The position numbers were made by a program, and so were the translations under genes. From Eublepharis macularius (Eukaryota > Chordata > Lepidosauria > Squamata > Eublepharidae): a DNA stretch of 64,000 nt. The DNA is taken from contig NC_072793.1 of NCBI RefSeq assembly GCF_028583425.1, positions 96,767,689-96,831,688 on the forward strand, given 5' to 3'. Below, piece after piece: positions 22,331-33,405 of the stretch; the stretch's first letter is position 1; the number at the start of each line of letters is the position of its first letter. The notes below the pieces were generated by a model. It did no database searches and was not told the origin of the DNA. It worked only from the letters and a program-made list of their open reading frames with translations.

Positions 22331-23049
22331 TGACTATATGTTGTTTGAAGCAAATCATTCTTATGCATTATCTAGTCACTAATTTACATAAGCTTTAGAG
22401 CAGTCCCAAATACATCTTATGGAAAGAGGCCCTCCTATCTTAACTTCATCTCATCTCTTTTTTCCAGGTAGTTTAAGCAGAGGGTCTTCCAGATACAGCC
22501 TTCTGAGTTGTGTTCAGTGTAATAGAAAGTTAGCAAATCTCTTCTTTGCCCATGGGCTCTTTTTCCAGCATAACCAACAGAGCCTTTTACTTCCTGAACC
22601 AAGTTCTTGCTTGCTTCTTGGATCCCTAAATACTGGGGTTCCCAGGTAACAACATGCACTCTCTTCAAGAACAGTAGCACTTAGGGCAGAAGGGAGATAG
22701 TGTCATATGTATATAGGGTTGCCAACAGGTCTGGAGAAAAATGCCCTGTCCCTTTCATAGAGGATTAATGTGTAAAAATGGGCAATTGAAGCTTTTCATG
22801 ACATAGTAGTAACTACCACCCCATTAACCTTCTACTAAAAGGTTAGAACATTTTGCTTCAGGCCAGCTGTCAATCCTGTATGCACAGCCTGTCATGGCAG
22901 CTGCTGTTGCCCACTTCTCTTGTGCTTTGGGAGCTAGCTGCTCACAGCAGTGTTTAGCTTGCTAAATATAACATTCATCTTCTACCTTGAATAACAGCAA
23001 TAATCTGTGGCTTCCCTGATTCAGCTGGGATCTCTGTTTCTTTCAACAG
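22331..23049. other. OASL intron 3, distal part
   Basis: No gene or clear repeat seen. The acceptor before exon 4 is tgtttctttcaacag. Confidence 0.4.
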
Positions 23050-23291
23050 AACGTCAAAAAAGTTCACCCATCGTCATCCTTGCCTTCCAAGTTTGCTGTT
23101 GAGTTGCTGACCATCTATGCCTGGGAGGAAGGAACAAAAAGGGCAGAAGAATTCAACATGGCAGAAGGATTTTGCGCCGTGATGAAGTTGCTGGTTCAGT
23201 ACAAAGATCTCTGCTTCTACTGGACTGAGTACTACAGTCTTGAGGATCCCACAATAGGGGCACATGTGAAAGAAAAACTGAGGGGGGCACG
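23050..23291 (+). CDS. OASL: OASL coding exon 4
   Basis: Starts in phase 0 after ttcaacag and ends cacg|gtaaga in phase 2 (Arg codon cg|t). The roughly 80 residues include FAVELLTIYAWEEGTKRAEE and LCFYWTEYYSLEDPTIGAHV, the OAS helical C-terminal domain (OAS1 YALELLTVYAWERG and LCIYWTKYYDFKNP). At the position of OAS1 Gln229-Tyr230 this protein has Lys-Phe (human OASL has Leu-Tyr), so contacts with the acceptor ATP may differ. Confidence 0.93.
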
Positions 23292-24681
23292 GTAAGAATG
23301 CTGCTCTTTTTGTTTCCTTTCTCCGTTCTGTGTATGTTGCTAGTATTATGTGTACCTTGCTCATTTTCTCAGCTTCTCAGGTGAGATCCAGCTAAAGATA
23401 CAGTCTACTTATGTTAAATGGGAGAATATTGTATCAGCGAATCTGTCTCATTGACATCATTGCATCACACATGATACAGTCTCAACTGTTTGGTTGACCT
23501 CGGATGGAGCGGCTTGCTAGAGCCTTTTATCCATAAGTATCATTAAGTATCCATCAACCAATAGGAGAGCTCTATTTATGGCTCATCTTATTGTTACGCT
23601 GTTGTTTCCCCTTTACTGCGTTGATGTAACCTTGAGTCAAGCACTCATTAATCCATTTCCAAAAACTTTCCCTTGTTATCATGTGCATTATTCCTGAAAT
23701 GCCCATGTATGTAGAATGTGCGTGTGTCACAAGCATCTAAAAAATACTAAATGTGCCGATCAAGAGAGATTATTGAGTCACATTTATATTTTGATAAATA
23801 TAAAGGAAAATAATTTAATCTCCCACCCCCCACCCCCAGGTTTAGGTAGTAATCTTCAAGACCACGTTTAGCCTCCCCAGAATTATGATAGCCTGGTTTT
23901 GCAGCAAGGAATCTGACTAACAGAGTCCAGAAGATTTTTCCATAATGGGATGGAGCCTGAGTTCTGGTCATGGGCACTCGGGCTACAAATGATGTGAGTA
24001 CAGATTTAAAAACAGAGAGAGAACAGCCAAGTATGTCGCTCTTTCATGCATATTTTTATTATTTATTTTAGGATTTATATCCTGACAAACATGCTTCTAC
24101 TCAGGATGGCTAAAACATAGTCTAAACACAACAATAAAATTAGTATAGAAATGACATGGAATTATATTTAAGCTTACTCAAGAAATAATTACCAAAACAA
24201 CAGCATAAAAAATCTGCTGCAGTACATCAGAATTCACAAGCCAAATTGTACTTGTGTGACAGAATGTTCAACAGATGACTGATTATACTATCGGACTATA
24301 TCCTCTTTGTCCTTTATGGGATAGTTGCTGCAAATAATCTGCGATAGCAATCTGGAATATGTCAAATGTTAGTAGCAGCAAAGTAACAATTGTCCATAAA
24401 TCAGTGTGAGTTTTTAGAAACTGGGCTTTTGCTCTTATGGCCTATTTAAAAATAAAATTTCTTTAAGAGAAAGAGAACAAACAGAAAATAGATTTGTTGT
24501 CAAGCAGAATTTATGTGAATACACTAGAATAATTGGAATCAGGATGTCAAATCAATTTAATTTATTTACAGTCCTAAATAAGGCAAGTTTTATAGTAAAC
24601 TAATCATTATTATATTTCCATAGTTCTGTGTAACATTTTGTAGTGTTTCAACAAAGAATTTACATGTCTTTGTGAATGCAG
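23292..24681. other. OASL intron 4
   Basis: A LINE-like 3' tail in antisense (about 24050-24200: tttattatttattttaggat then taaacacaacaataaa) is the only recognisable part. A C-rich run occurs at 23824-23837. No gene. Confidence 0.4.
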
Positions 24682-24826
24682 TCCTGTGATCATGGATCCA
24701 GCAGATCCAACAAGAAATTTAGGCATGGAGAATGGTTGGGATCTGTTGGCCAAAGAAGCTTCGATCTGCCAGAACCAGTTATGCTGCAAGAAAGATGATG
24801 TTCCTGTTCAGCCCTGGATTGTGCAG
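24682..24826 (+). CDS. OASL: OASL coding exon 5
   Basis: The first base completes the Arg codon split from exon 4; the donor is cag|gtattg (phase 0). The peptide starts PVIMDPADPTRNLGMENGWD, the conserved end of the OAS core (OAS1 RPVILDPADPTGNLG; human OASL RPIILDPADPTLNV). ICQNQLCCKKDD follows, with the paired Cys of human OASL (QDCC); the CFK oligomerisation motif of OAS1 is not present. It leads straight into the ubiquitin-like exon. Confidence 0.92.
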
Positions 24827-25656
24827 GTATTGATGATGTGCTACGTACCTTCTGGTACCTGACTTGGAAAATAATTGACATCTATTTTGGGGCCAATTGC
24901 TTATAGGTCATATGATTCTTCTGTAGGTAGAGTAGTCATACTGATGTGGATTATCTGTGCAGGTTTTCTTAAACATAATTTGAGCACTGGTCCACAGCTC
25001 TGTCAATAGGGTTGCCAGCTCCAAGTTGGACAGTTCTTAGAGATTTAGGGGGGTGGAACCTGGAGAGGGTAGGGTTTGGGGGAGGAGAAGATCTCAGCGG
25101 GGTATAATGCCATAGAGTGCACCCTCCAAAGTAGCCATTTTTTAAAATGAGAAATTATGTTGTCAGGAGATCAGTTGTAATTCCAGGAAATCTCCAGCTA
25201 CCACCTGAACATCTTCAGCTTGTGGTTGCTGCAGCAATATTTATTTTAAATATTTAATGCTTGCCTATCTTCCAGTGAAGTTGAGACCCAAAGTGGGTAG
25301 CAACATAAAAATAAAACAACAATTAGATGTTGTTTCTAAATTATTGAAATATGCTGCTGGAAATTTTAAAAAACAACCACAACTAGCTTGCTTGGTTTGG
25401 GTTTGGAAATTAGAGGAAGTTCTATTCAGTTTAATTCCATTCTCTTTTTTTTCTGAGGATAATGAAAAAGATGTGTTTGGCTCATTTTTTATTAGATATT
25501 GTCTGGATGCACATACATCACTAATTCCTAATAATAGAATTTCTGAGAGTTCCTTGAGTTCCTTTATCATTACAATAAAGATAACTGAACCTGGTGGCTT
25601 AAATATATGTATCCCTGATAGATGTAATTTGATCATCCGATCACTTTCTTTTCCAG
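24827..25656. other. OASL intron 5 with an internal repeat
   Basis: Besides the repeat at 25006-25212, listed separately, the rest is A/T-rich and unremarkable. Overlapping open frames on both strands at 25257-25664 show no family similarity and are treated as chance. Confidence 0.4.
25006..25212. mobile_element. Dispersed hAT-like non-autonomous repeat
   Basis: It starts tagggttgccagctccaag and contains the well-known reptile stretch gggtataatgccatagagtg, then accctccaaagtagcca, ending with aggaaatctccagctacc. The canonical right end (inverted ggttgccagc) is eroded. Confidence 0.55.
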
Positions 25657-25908
25657 CCCGCTAGAGCTGTTCAAGTGAAGATGAAACAGCGGAATGGAGC
25701 AAGCCAGTATCTGTCATGTAGTCCTTATGATACCATTGGACAGATTAAAGAAAAGTTTGGATTAGAAGGGCATGTCTCCATCTATGAGAAGCGCACTGCC
25801 TTGCAGGAGCCTGGCGTAGAGAAAACAGTTCTCCAGAATGAAAGGACATTTGCAGATTATGGTGTGTTCTACAATACCACTATCCTGCAACTCCCTACTA
25901 AACAATAG
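25657..25908 (+). CDS. OASL: OASL coding exon 6: single ubiquitin-like domain and stop
   Basis: The acceptor is ttttccag|ccc. The 83 residues are one ubiquitin-like domain: VQVKMKQRNGASQYLSCSPY at the start, then a helix IGQIKEKFGLEG and ending VFYNTTILQLPTKQ. It corresponds to the first of the two UBLs of human OASL (VEQRG...NPYEPIRKVKEKI...LLE). The TAG at 25906-25908 ends the protein at 422 residues, against 514 in human OASL, because UBL2 is missing. Human OASL needs its UBLs for its antiviral, RIG-I-related activity, so loss of one is likely to change partner binding. Confidence 0.92.
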   Translation, partial: PARAVQVKMKQRNGASQYLSCSPYDTIGQIKEKFGLEGHVSIYEKRTALQEPGVEKTVLQNERTFADYGVFYNTTILQLPTKQ

Positions 25909-25992
25909 CAGATAGAAGTTTGTATGAAAACCTTTAATGGCAGCACCTTGCCTAGTGAAACTGTTTTGAATCTGAAAAATAAAAAAACCTGA
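25909..25992 (+). pseudogene. OASL: Remnant of OASL second ubiquitin-like domain
   Basis: In the same frame as exon 6, directly after the TAG, 27 codons read QIEVCMKTFNGSTL, then PSETVLNLKNKKT, and end at TGA (25990-25992). This aligns by eye with ubiquitin (MQIFVKTLTGKT, then EPSDTIENVKAK), with about five residues missing after STL, and with the start of human OASL UBL2 (EIQVFVKNPDGGSY). Only the first third of a UBL remains. An AATAAA at 25978-25983 overlaps its end. It shows that the ancestor had two UBLs. Confidence 0.8.
25978..25983 (+). promoter_or_regulatory. Candidate polyadenylation signal of OASL
   Basis: AATAAA about 70 bp after the stop codon, followed by an A-rich stretch. Further AATAAA motifs occur near 26195 and 26406, so the real 3' end is uncertain. 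Confidence 0.35.
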
Positions 25993-26539
25993 AATTTGCA
26001 CAGCTGTATTCATGAACCACCAGTGCCTGACTCCTAATGGCAATAAGTTAGTTGACTGCAGTACATTTAACAGTTAGAAAATTAGGGGCAAACATGCCAC
26101 CTTTTGAGGCTTAGGGGTTGCTAGAATACCTCTCTCAAATTAACAATGTCCTGGTCTCGAGACACACAGATCTCAGTAATTCCTTTACCCTGAATAAAAG
26201 ACTGAGACTGAAGTTTCTAGCATCTCTTATATGTCATATAACTAGATTTCCTGTTTTAAAAAAATCACATAGGAAACTAGATGTAATTCTCCCTGATACT
26301 GTACTCTTCTACATGAAAGGTTTCCCCCACCCCCAAGGAGTATTCATTCTTGTAATTTTTCTACCAGCACCTTGAAGTGGTACAGGCTTGTCTGTCACAC
26401 CAAAGAAATAAAATACAATATAGAGTGCCTTCGGTACTCTATGCAAAGTAGGCCTTTATCACACAACTGAACACATGACATTGTTTTAGCTGTGTTCCCC
26501 TTTCTCTAGGTTGTTTTCAGTGTAACGACATATCTAACA

Positions 26540-26750
26540 GTGTCCTAAAGTAGAGTTACACCCTTCTAAGCCCGTTCAGTGTTTAGAATTGCACTGTTAA
26601 TTATCCTCTAGCATGTGCAATCCCTATTAAAGAGCTTCTGCCCCAACTATGCACACATGGAAACCCCAGTTTGCAAAGTTGGGATAGAGACTCTTTAATA
26701 GGGATTGCACACGCTAGAGGATAATTAACTGGGGGGTGGGCACTTTTTTT
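26540..26750. mobile_element. Hairpin MITE with 38-bp arms
   Basis: Arms 26597-26634 and 26691-26728 are reverse complements over 38 bp with one mismatch, around a 56-bp loop that itself contains a short inverted pair (ccccaact and agttggg). Left of it (26540-26596) is a fragment of the acagtgcaatcc-type repeat. No coding sequence. Orientation and exact ends are not certain. Confidence 0.7.
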
Positions 26751-26849
26751 GCTTGAAGTGCAGGCTTGACTCCTGCCTCCTTTGTACTGAACCTACTTGT
26801 TTAAAATTACAAGAAATTATCAGGTAATGGGAACAGTCCTAAATAGGAC

Positions 26850-26925
26850 TACTCACAAGTAAGTCCCATTTTATTTATTGGAGCTTACACCTAGGAAAGT
26901 GTCTTTAGGATTGCAACCTATGTTG
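26850..26925. repeat. Fragment of the gcaatcctaa-type MITE
   Basis: The text caagtaagtcccattttatt ... ttaggattgcaacc resembles the short reptile repeat whose clean copy is at 39240-39327 and whose other fragment is at 7640-7742. Confidence 0.4.
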
Positions 26926-28650
26926 CAATCTATGTTAACAGTTGAAGCATGAAAGTATAAATCATTAAATGTATACAGAAATAAATATTTGCACTGGTTT
27001 ATATTTAGAATCAGAGCTGATTGAAATCAACCACAGGGAGGCATTATTAGTTGATTATAGCGTCTTTTAAAAAAAATAACTTTCATATAATTACAACTGC
27101 TATGCATATATAAAGAAATTAATTTTAGTTTTGCAAAATATAGTGGCCAAAGTTGGTCAAGGACTGGAGTAGGACTATAAAAATGTTCTCATTTATGATT
27201 TGTTAATAATTCCCTCAAAATAAAACTGTATGATGTGACTTTACATTTTCCATTCAATAAAATTGTTATTTAGCCAAAACTCATAATAATTTTTATTTTT
27301 CCAAATAAAACTACATTAATTTATCAGATAGATGCTGTTTCAAGAGTCACTGCCTTTCAGAAAGCTTAAACTATTTTCTGGTTTTCTTACGAATGTAAAG
27401 CTATATTAATGATGCAGGGTTGTGGTTATATGAGATAGGTAAATTTAACTTTCTCCTCATTATATGACATTTGAAGCTACTTGACATTTCAAAGCAAGCA
27501 CAAACCAGTTGCTGAGCAGTCACTTCTGGAACATGTTAATCCAGAGGGGCCAGCCGTCTGATGCAGGGCGCGGGAAACCAGATTCTGCTGGTATTGTTAT
27601 CTGGAAACTGGCTCGGGGAAGGTTGACCTCTGCTGGTGAACCAGTTCTTGCAAGCAGATTCCTTGCAGGCTCTCTGTCCCAGGCCTGACCTCTATCTACT
27701 ACTATAGTCGTGAGATTCACATCAAGGGCTTTGGTATCCCACTTTTCTATTTTGTGAGCCTTTTTGTGCCTTATAAAGGCTGCAGTTAATTGCATCACTA
27801 ATACCATGTAGAATTAATCAAGTCGGTGTTGAAGTGGAACCATTAAAGAACTTTATTTACCTGTTGAAGCAAGCAAAACTCTTGGCATAGTGACACCTAG
27901 TGGTCCTTCCACTTATCTGAGGCTTTTGTATGCTTCTCCAGGAAAAAAATATGTTCAGGGCAGTTCACAGAACATGAAAATCATAACATGCAATACAACT
28001 AAAACACCAAAACCAAGATACTGTTTTGATTCTCTTACCCTCTCTCCTCCGCCTCTCTCCCCACATCTTGACCACAGCTTGTTAAAAGTTCTTTCAGTGA
28101 CAGCAGCAGTAATGAAATATGGCTTCCTTGCTTTCTTGGTACTTTCCCTTCTGCATAGCTGTTCGTACAGTTAACAATGACTTGTAGGCTGCCATATGCA
28201 GTGTCTGGCTTGACAGGTAACACACACTCATGAATCCTAGTAGACCATGCCATGAAAACTATGAAGGCCTTCAAATTTGTTTAGCAATTTTGGAACATTT
28301 TTTAAAAGCAATACAATACTACTACAAAATGGTTTTGTGTTCTTCCTTCCTTTAGCAGTAGGAAGGGAATTGGAGCAGACTTTTCTGTCAGTTTATTTTT
28401 TCTGGATGGGTGAGCACTGAAGACTGATGGAACTTTAGTATTGATTTATTTACACATTTTCAGGTTGAGTGGGCACTATGAGGAATTGGAATTGCAGGCA
28501 GGCAGACATCTACCTCAAGCTCAACAGCAACTAAACAAAAATGCTTCTCTGTAGAAATATTTTAGTAACTCTGCCAGTAAGCTCTAAGGTAAACCAATGC
28601 AAGCCAGTTCCTTTTTGCCCTCTTTACTCATCACACCTCAATTAACATTG
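26926..28650. other. Intergenic, no gene seen
   Basis: An open frame of 95 codons on the minus strand (27807-27520) looks protein-like but is not recognised, and similar composition continues to 27870; it could be an old repeat. The rest is unremarkable. Confidence 0.3.
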
Positions 28651-28654
28651 ATTA

Positions 28655-28790
28655 TTTACTTCGAATATTTGTATCCCACTTCTTTCTCATCTTGGGGATT
28701 CAAAGCAGCTTACAAAATAAAATAAACATAAAAATACAATTTACATTAATAGATATACAGCAACAGATACTGCTGCCCTACTTACTCCGA
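28655..28790 (-). repeat. L2-like LINE 3'-end fragment
   Basis: tttgtatcccacttctttct on the plus strand reverse-complements to the usual L2 tail (agaaagaagtgggatacaaa), followed by A/T-rich tail DNA. Confidence 0.45.
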
Positions 28791-29935
28791 ACAGGTAATG
28801 AGCTGCAAAAATAGCTGAAGCTGGTGATGGCTTTGCCAAAAGCCTTTTGCCTTTGGCCATGCTCAGGCTTTCAGTGACCTACAGAAAAGGAAGAGGCAGA
28901 CAAATGCTCAGCCCTGGTCTTACTCAGCTGGGCTCCATGTTCCCCGTTCCCTCCCTCCAAGTATCAGTGACAGCCATGCAAAAGTAAAACAAATTTTAAA
29001 AATAGAAAAAATAGCTCATAACATCTTTTGTATCTCAAATTATTTTCACGCACTTAGGGTTGCCAGCCTTTTTCTTGGAGGCATCCTATGCCTTCAGCAG
29101 ATCTATGGCAAGCAGCAGTTTAGCATTCAGTTATTCCTGTAACTCCTGCACGGTGGGAAAACCTATATTGCTTTATTTGGACATCACAGGTTGTGAACAC
29201 AGATAAGTCATGCCTTGTTCAACCAGGCCAAGGTCCATATTGTCCAGAATGTTTCCTAATGTTGGAGTCAAGGCATTCAAAAGCAGGAAATGAAGGCAAT
29301 GGCCATCCCCTATTGCTTGTCTAAACTATTGGTTATTCAGGGATATAGTGCCTCTATACATGGAGGCTCCATTCAAATATTATTGCTTCTCTCACCCTGT
29401 TTCTTCCTGCTCTCAGCTTCAGCATGTGAGAAAAATGAATATATAAAAAATTGGGAGAGAAGAGAGAAGTATTCAAAAGAACTGTGTATTTTTCGTACTG
29501 TGACTTGTCAACACCCAATGCCTTTGTCCACAACTTTGGAAACAGGCTAAATGTCTCTGCTACTCCTATATGACAACATTTGATCACACACACCCCTACA
29601 GAGAGTGCGTGTGCATACACACACAAGCAGGGGATCCACAAGGACTTGCAGAGGGCATCTTATTTTCCCACTATTTCCCTTCCCTGAAAGCTGCCACAGC
29701 CTCTCCCCTTTCCCTGCTTCCTTCTCTCTTTTCCACCAATCACCCAACCTACCTTTATCTGCTTTCCTTCCTTCCCTCCCTGGAAGCCTCTATCCAGGAA
29801 AATGATGGTCCAGTTGTGCAGTGCCCGCTTAGGGCTTCCAAATCCCCCAGTGGGGACAGGGGGGAAAGGTCCATGGAACAAGGAGGCAAAAAACCTTCCA
29901 GAAGTGATGTCATCGTGCCCAGCAGGAGTGCACAG
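28791..29935. other. Intergenic with partial repeats
   Basis: A block at 29633-29700 (ccacaaggacttgcag) recurs at 31792-31860, flanking the L2 copy on both sides; it may be older repeat DNA split by the L2 insertion. No gene recognised. Confidence 0.35.
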
Positions 29936-31735
29936 ATGCTTTATTTATTTATTTTATTTATTTAATCACATTTCTAGACCGCCCTCCCCGTCAGACGGGC
30001 TCAGGGTGGTTTAACAACAGTTTAAAACAGTAAAAACATTATAAAAACATTAAAACATCATATCAAAACAATTAAAATTGGCAGGTATAAAATATTAAAA
30101 TACAGCATTGTCCTGCATGGGTGGTGGAAGGTCTTCAGTGGTATGGCTGGCGAGAGGACAGCCCAGCCCCCACCAAATGCCTGGCGGAACATCTCCGTTT
30201 TGCAGGCCCAGCAGAAAGATAACAAATCCTGCCGGGCCCTAGTTTCCTCAGACAGAGAGTTCCAGCAGGTTGGAGCCAGAACTGAGAAGGCCCTGGCTCT
30301 GGTAGAGGCCAGGCAGACCTCCCTGGGGCCAGGGACCATCAACAAGTTCTTAGTGGCTGATTGAAGCGACCTCCGGGGAACATATGGGGAGAGGCGGTCC
30401 TGAAGGTATGCTGGGCCCAGTCCACATAGGGCTTTATAGGTCAACACCAAAACTTTGAACTGGACCCGGTACTCAACCGGTAACCAGTGCAGCTGATGGA
30501 GGATAGGTGTTATATGAGCCATGATTGGTGCTCTGGCAACCACCCGTGCTGCTGCATTCTGAACCAGCTGCAGTTTCCGGATCAAGCCCAAGGGAAGCCC
30601 TGCATAGAGCAAGTTGCAGTAGTCTAATCTGGAGGTGACCGTTGCCTGGATCACTGTCGTAAGGTCATGGGTCGATAGGTAGGGGACAAGTTGTCGAGCC
30701 TGTCTTAGATAGAAGAAAGAGGATCTAACAACCGCTGCGACCTGTGCCTCCATAGACAAGGAAGCATCCAGGACCACCCCCAGGCTCCTCACTCTCGACA
30801 CCGGCGTAAGTGGCGCTCCATCGAGAGCAGGGAGCCGGAGTCCCGCACCCATGGACCCTAGACCCACATGCAGGACCTCCGTCTTCAAGGGATTCAGTCT
30901 CAGCCGACTCTGCTCCAGTCACAGCTCCGAAGGCACGTTCCAGGACATCTGGGGCAGAGTCAGGCCGGCTGTCCATCATCAGATACAATTGGGTGTCATC
31001 TGCATATTGATGGCACCCAAGTCCGAAACTCCGTACCAGCTGGGCGAGGGGGCGTATATATATGTTAAATAGCAGGGGGGAGAGTATTGCCCCTTGAGGG
31101 ACACCACACACCAACGGGTGGCGGGATGACAACTTCTCCCCTAGTGCCACCCTCTGTCCCCGACCGTGGAGAAAAGAGACAAACCACTGCAGAGCTGTCC
31201 CTCGAATCCCCACATCGGCAAGGCGGTGGACCAACAGGTCATGATCGACCGTGTCGAATGCTGCTGATATATCTAACAATATCAGCAGCGCCAACCCGTC
31301 TTGATCCAGCTGTCTACGGAGATCGTCCATCAGGGCGACCAGCAATGTCTCCATCCCATGTCCCGGATGGAAGCCCGACTGGAAAGGATCTAGGGATGAG
31401 GAATCATTCAGGAAGACCTGCAGCTGCTCTACCACCGCCCGCTCAATCACCTTACCCAGGAACAGGAGGTTCAAAACGGGGCGATAACTGACCGGGTCGG
31501 TAGGGTCCAAAGATGATTTTTTCAGGAGAGGCCTAACCACAGCTTCCTTTAACGCTTCCGGAAAGATCCCGGAGTTCAGAGACATGTTGACAATGCCCTC
31601 CAGGGCATCCCGTAGCCCATCTACGCTGGCCTCCACCAGCCATGAAGGGCACGGGTCCAAGGAGCATGTGGTAGGCCTAACTGCTCGCAGGATCCTTTGC
31701 GTGCATGCGAGAAAATCCCAAAGGTAAGTGCCAGG
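29936..31735 (-). mobile_element. L2-clade LINE with reverse transcriptase (minus strand)
   Basis: The 3' end is at the left: a tttattta-rich tail (29940) then gaccgccctccccgtcagac. The coding part runs right to left in two overlapping frames (31879-30725 and 30888-30058), so one frameshift divides it. Motifs in order: LLILLDISAAFDTVDHDLLV (RT domain A, catalytic Asp), GVPQGAILSPLLFNIYIRPL (domain B), HQYADDTQLYL (catalytic YADD), then LDYCNLLYAGLP and LVQNAAARVV, the L2-clade signature. The endonuclease is absent, so the copy is 5'-truncated. Few stops make it rather young. Confidence 0.9.
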
Positions 31736-32508
31736 TCCCCCCTCCTGCTGGCAGGGTAAGGGTTGTAGCAACCCTATGCCAGCTTCTGGGCCACAAGGAC
31801 TTGCAGTGGACACCTTATTTTTCTGCTGTATCTTCTTGCCCAAACTATTTCCTCCTCCTAACAAGCCCCGTATCTTCACCTTTCAATGCTTCCTTTTTAT
31901 CATTTTTATTTTATTTGAAAAGAAGAGAAAAAAAGGGAGAAATTAGAATAAGCCGTGAGCACAATAGAAATAACAATATGACAACAGTAGTGAGAGATCT
32001 ACACGTAAGCATCTATAAAAGGTATCCAAATATCCAAGTATCCATCTGCAGTTGTTAGCTATATGTCATATGTTCAAAAGCAGATAAAGTTGTTAGGTCC
32101 TCCATTCAGTGAATTATGGGAGGTGGACATTTGTCTCTCCAATGTCATAATATAAGTCTTAGCTACAGTAAGGGCATGGAGGGTCCATTATCATTGACCA
32201 TTGGTCAGGTTACAAGTTACAGGCACAGACAGACAGGTAGTTTGGGCATTACAGGCACAGATAGGTAGTTTGGGCATTCTAATACAAAATTAACATGAGT
32301 AATTTCCATCCCACAAGATCAAATAACTGGATGTGTCCAAAGCATATGCTTAAGAGAGAAATACTGTAAGCTACCTGCTTCTTTTCACCCACCAGCCAAC
32401 TTTTATCCTCCTCCCCTTCAGCTATATTTATTTACACCTCACCCTTATCCACAATGGAGATCAAATGAAACTTACAGCATTATTATCTCTCCATTTTATC
32501 CTCACAAC
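31736..32508. other. Intergenic with L1-like 3' end
   Basis: From 31895 a T-rich block (tttttatcatttttatttta) leads into A-rich DNA resembling the antisense L1-like 3' region at 2725. The segment at 31792-31860 repeats one from 29633. No gene. Confidence 0.35.
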
Positions 32509-32869
32509 CAGGGCTTTTTTTTCTGGGAAAAGAGGTGGTGGAACTCAGTGGGTTGCCAGCACAGAGGGCAACTCTTGGCGGAAGGTGGTGCCCCTGGTAC
32601 CACATGTGCGCACATAAAGTGTACACACACTCCCAAGGCTAATGACATCACTTTGGGTCAGCTGGAACAAGGGGGGAGTTTTTAAAAGTTTAAATAGGCG
32701 AAAATGGTCACATGGTTCATGTCCCCCCCTGATCTCCAGACAGAGGGGAGCGGCATGGAGGGCAATCTAAACTCCCCTCTATCTGGAGATCAGGGGGTGG
32801 GGGCATGTGACCATTTTCAAGAGGTTCCAGAACTCCGTTCCACCGCATTCCAGCTGAAAAAAAGCCCTG
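32509..32869. mobile_element. Non-autonomous hAT element with perfect 8-bp duplication
   Basis: Terminal inverted repeats cagggcttttttt and aaaaaaagccctg are exact. The flanks carry identical 8-bp target duplications ctcacaac (32501-32508 and 32870-32877). The 361-bp body has an inner inverted pair (tgatctccagacagagggga and its partner near 32780) and no transposase. A clean, relatively young non-autonomous hAT. Confidence 0.92.
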
Positions 32870-33096
32870 CTCACAACAACTGTGTGAGGGAGATTAGGCT
32901 GAAAGTGTGTGATTGGCCCAAGGTCATCCAAGAAGCTTGCATAATAGAGTGGGGATTTGAAACTGGGTCTCGCAGATCCTGATTCAAAACACTTTAACTA
33001 TTACACCACACTGGTTTTCATGTAGTGGCTGTTTTTAAACAGTAGCAAGCAGCCATACCTGGGTGAGTCATGCAAGTCCGGTGGTAGCAAGTTGTC

Positions 33097-33405
33097 TAAG
33101 GTTGCCAGGTGGGAGAGGGGGGGGACCCAGCACTTAGTGTCCTGTGTGCGTGTCATGCATGCACGCACTCCCGGCATGGCCCAATAATGTCACTTCTAGG
33201 AGTGACATCATTGTGCGGGTTCTGGAAGTGCTCCTGGGGCCTGTGTGATGACATTACACCTAGAAGCGATGTCTTGTGCTGTGCCAGGAACTCGCCCTGG
33301 GAGGCCCATTTCTGCACCTTTCCCCCTGCTGCCAGGTGAGTAGTGGTGGGGGGAGGAGGCTGAGAGTGTGGGATCCCCCATCCCATTGAGGGAATGACCA
33401 CCCTA
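33097..33405. mobile_element. Non-autonomous hAT-like element
   Basis: Ends taaggttgcc and accacccta are imperfect inverted repeats; 8-bp flanks aagttgtc and atgctgtc match at 6 of 8. The body has the reptile-typical alternation of gtgacatcatt-type and mirrored segments, as in the element at 50855-51223. Confidence 0.65.

Noticed and set aside
25257-25664. 135-codon + strand frame just before OASL exon 6
   Set aside because: It lies in intron 5 and overlaps an open frame on the other strand; the in-phase acceptor at 25656 and the UBL homology define the real exon.
27520-27807. 95-codon minus-strand frame as a gene
   Set aside because: Looks partly protein-like but matches no family I know and has no gene structure; kept only as a note in the intergenic entry.
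30058-31879. L2 reverse transcriptase frames as a host gene
   Set aside because: Motifs and tail are those of an L2 LINE with a frameshift; it is a mobile element.
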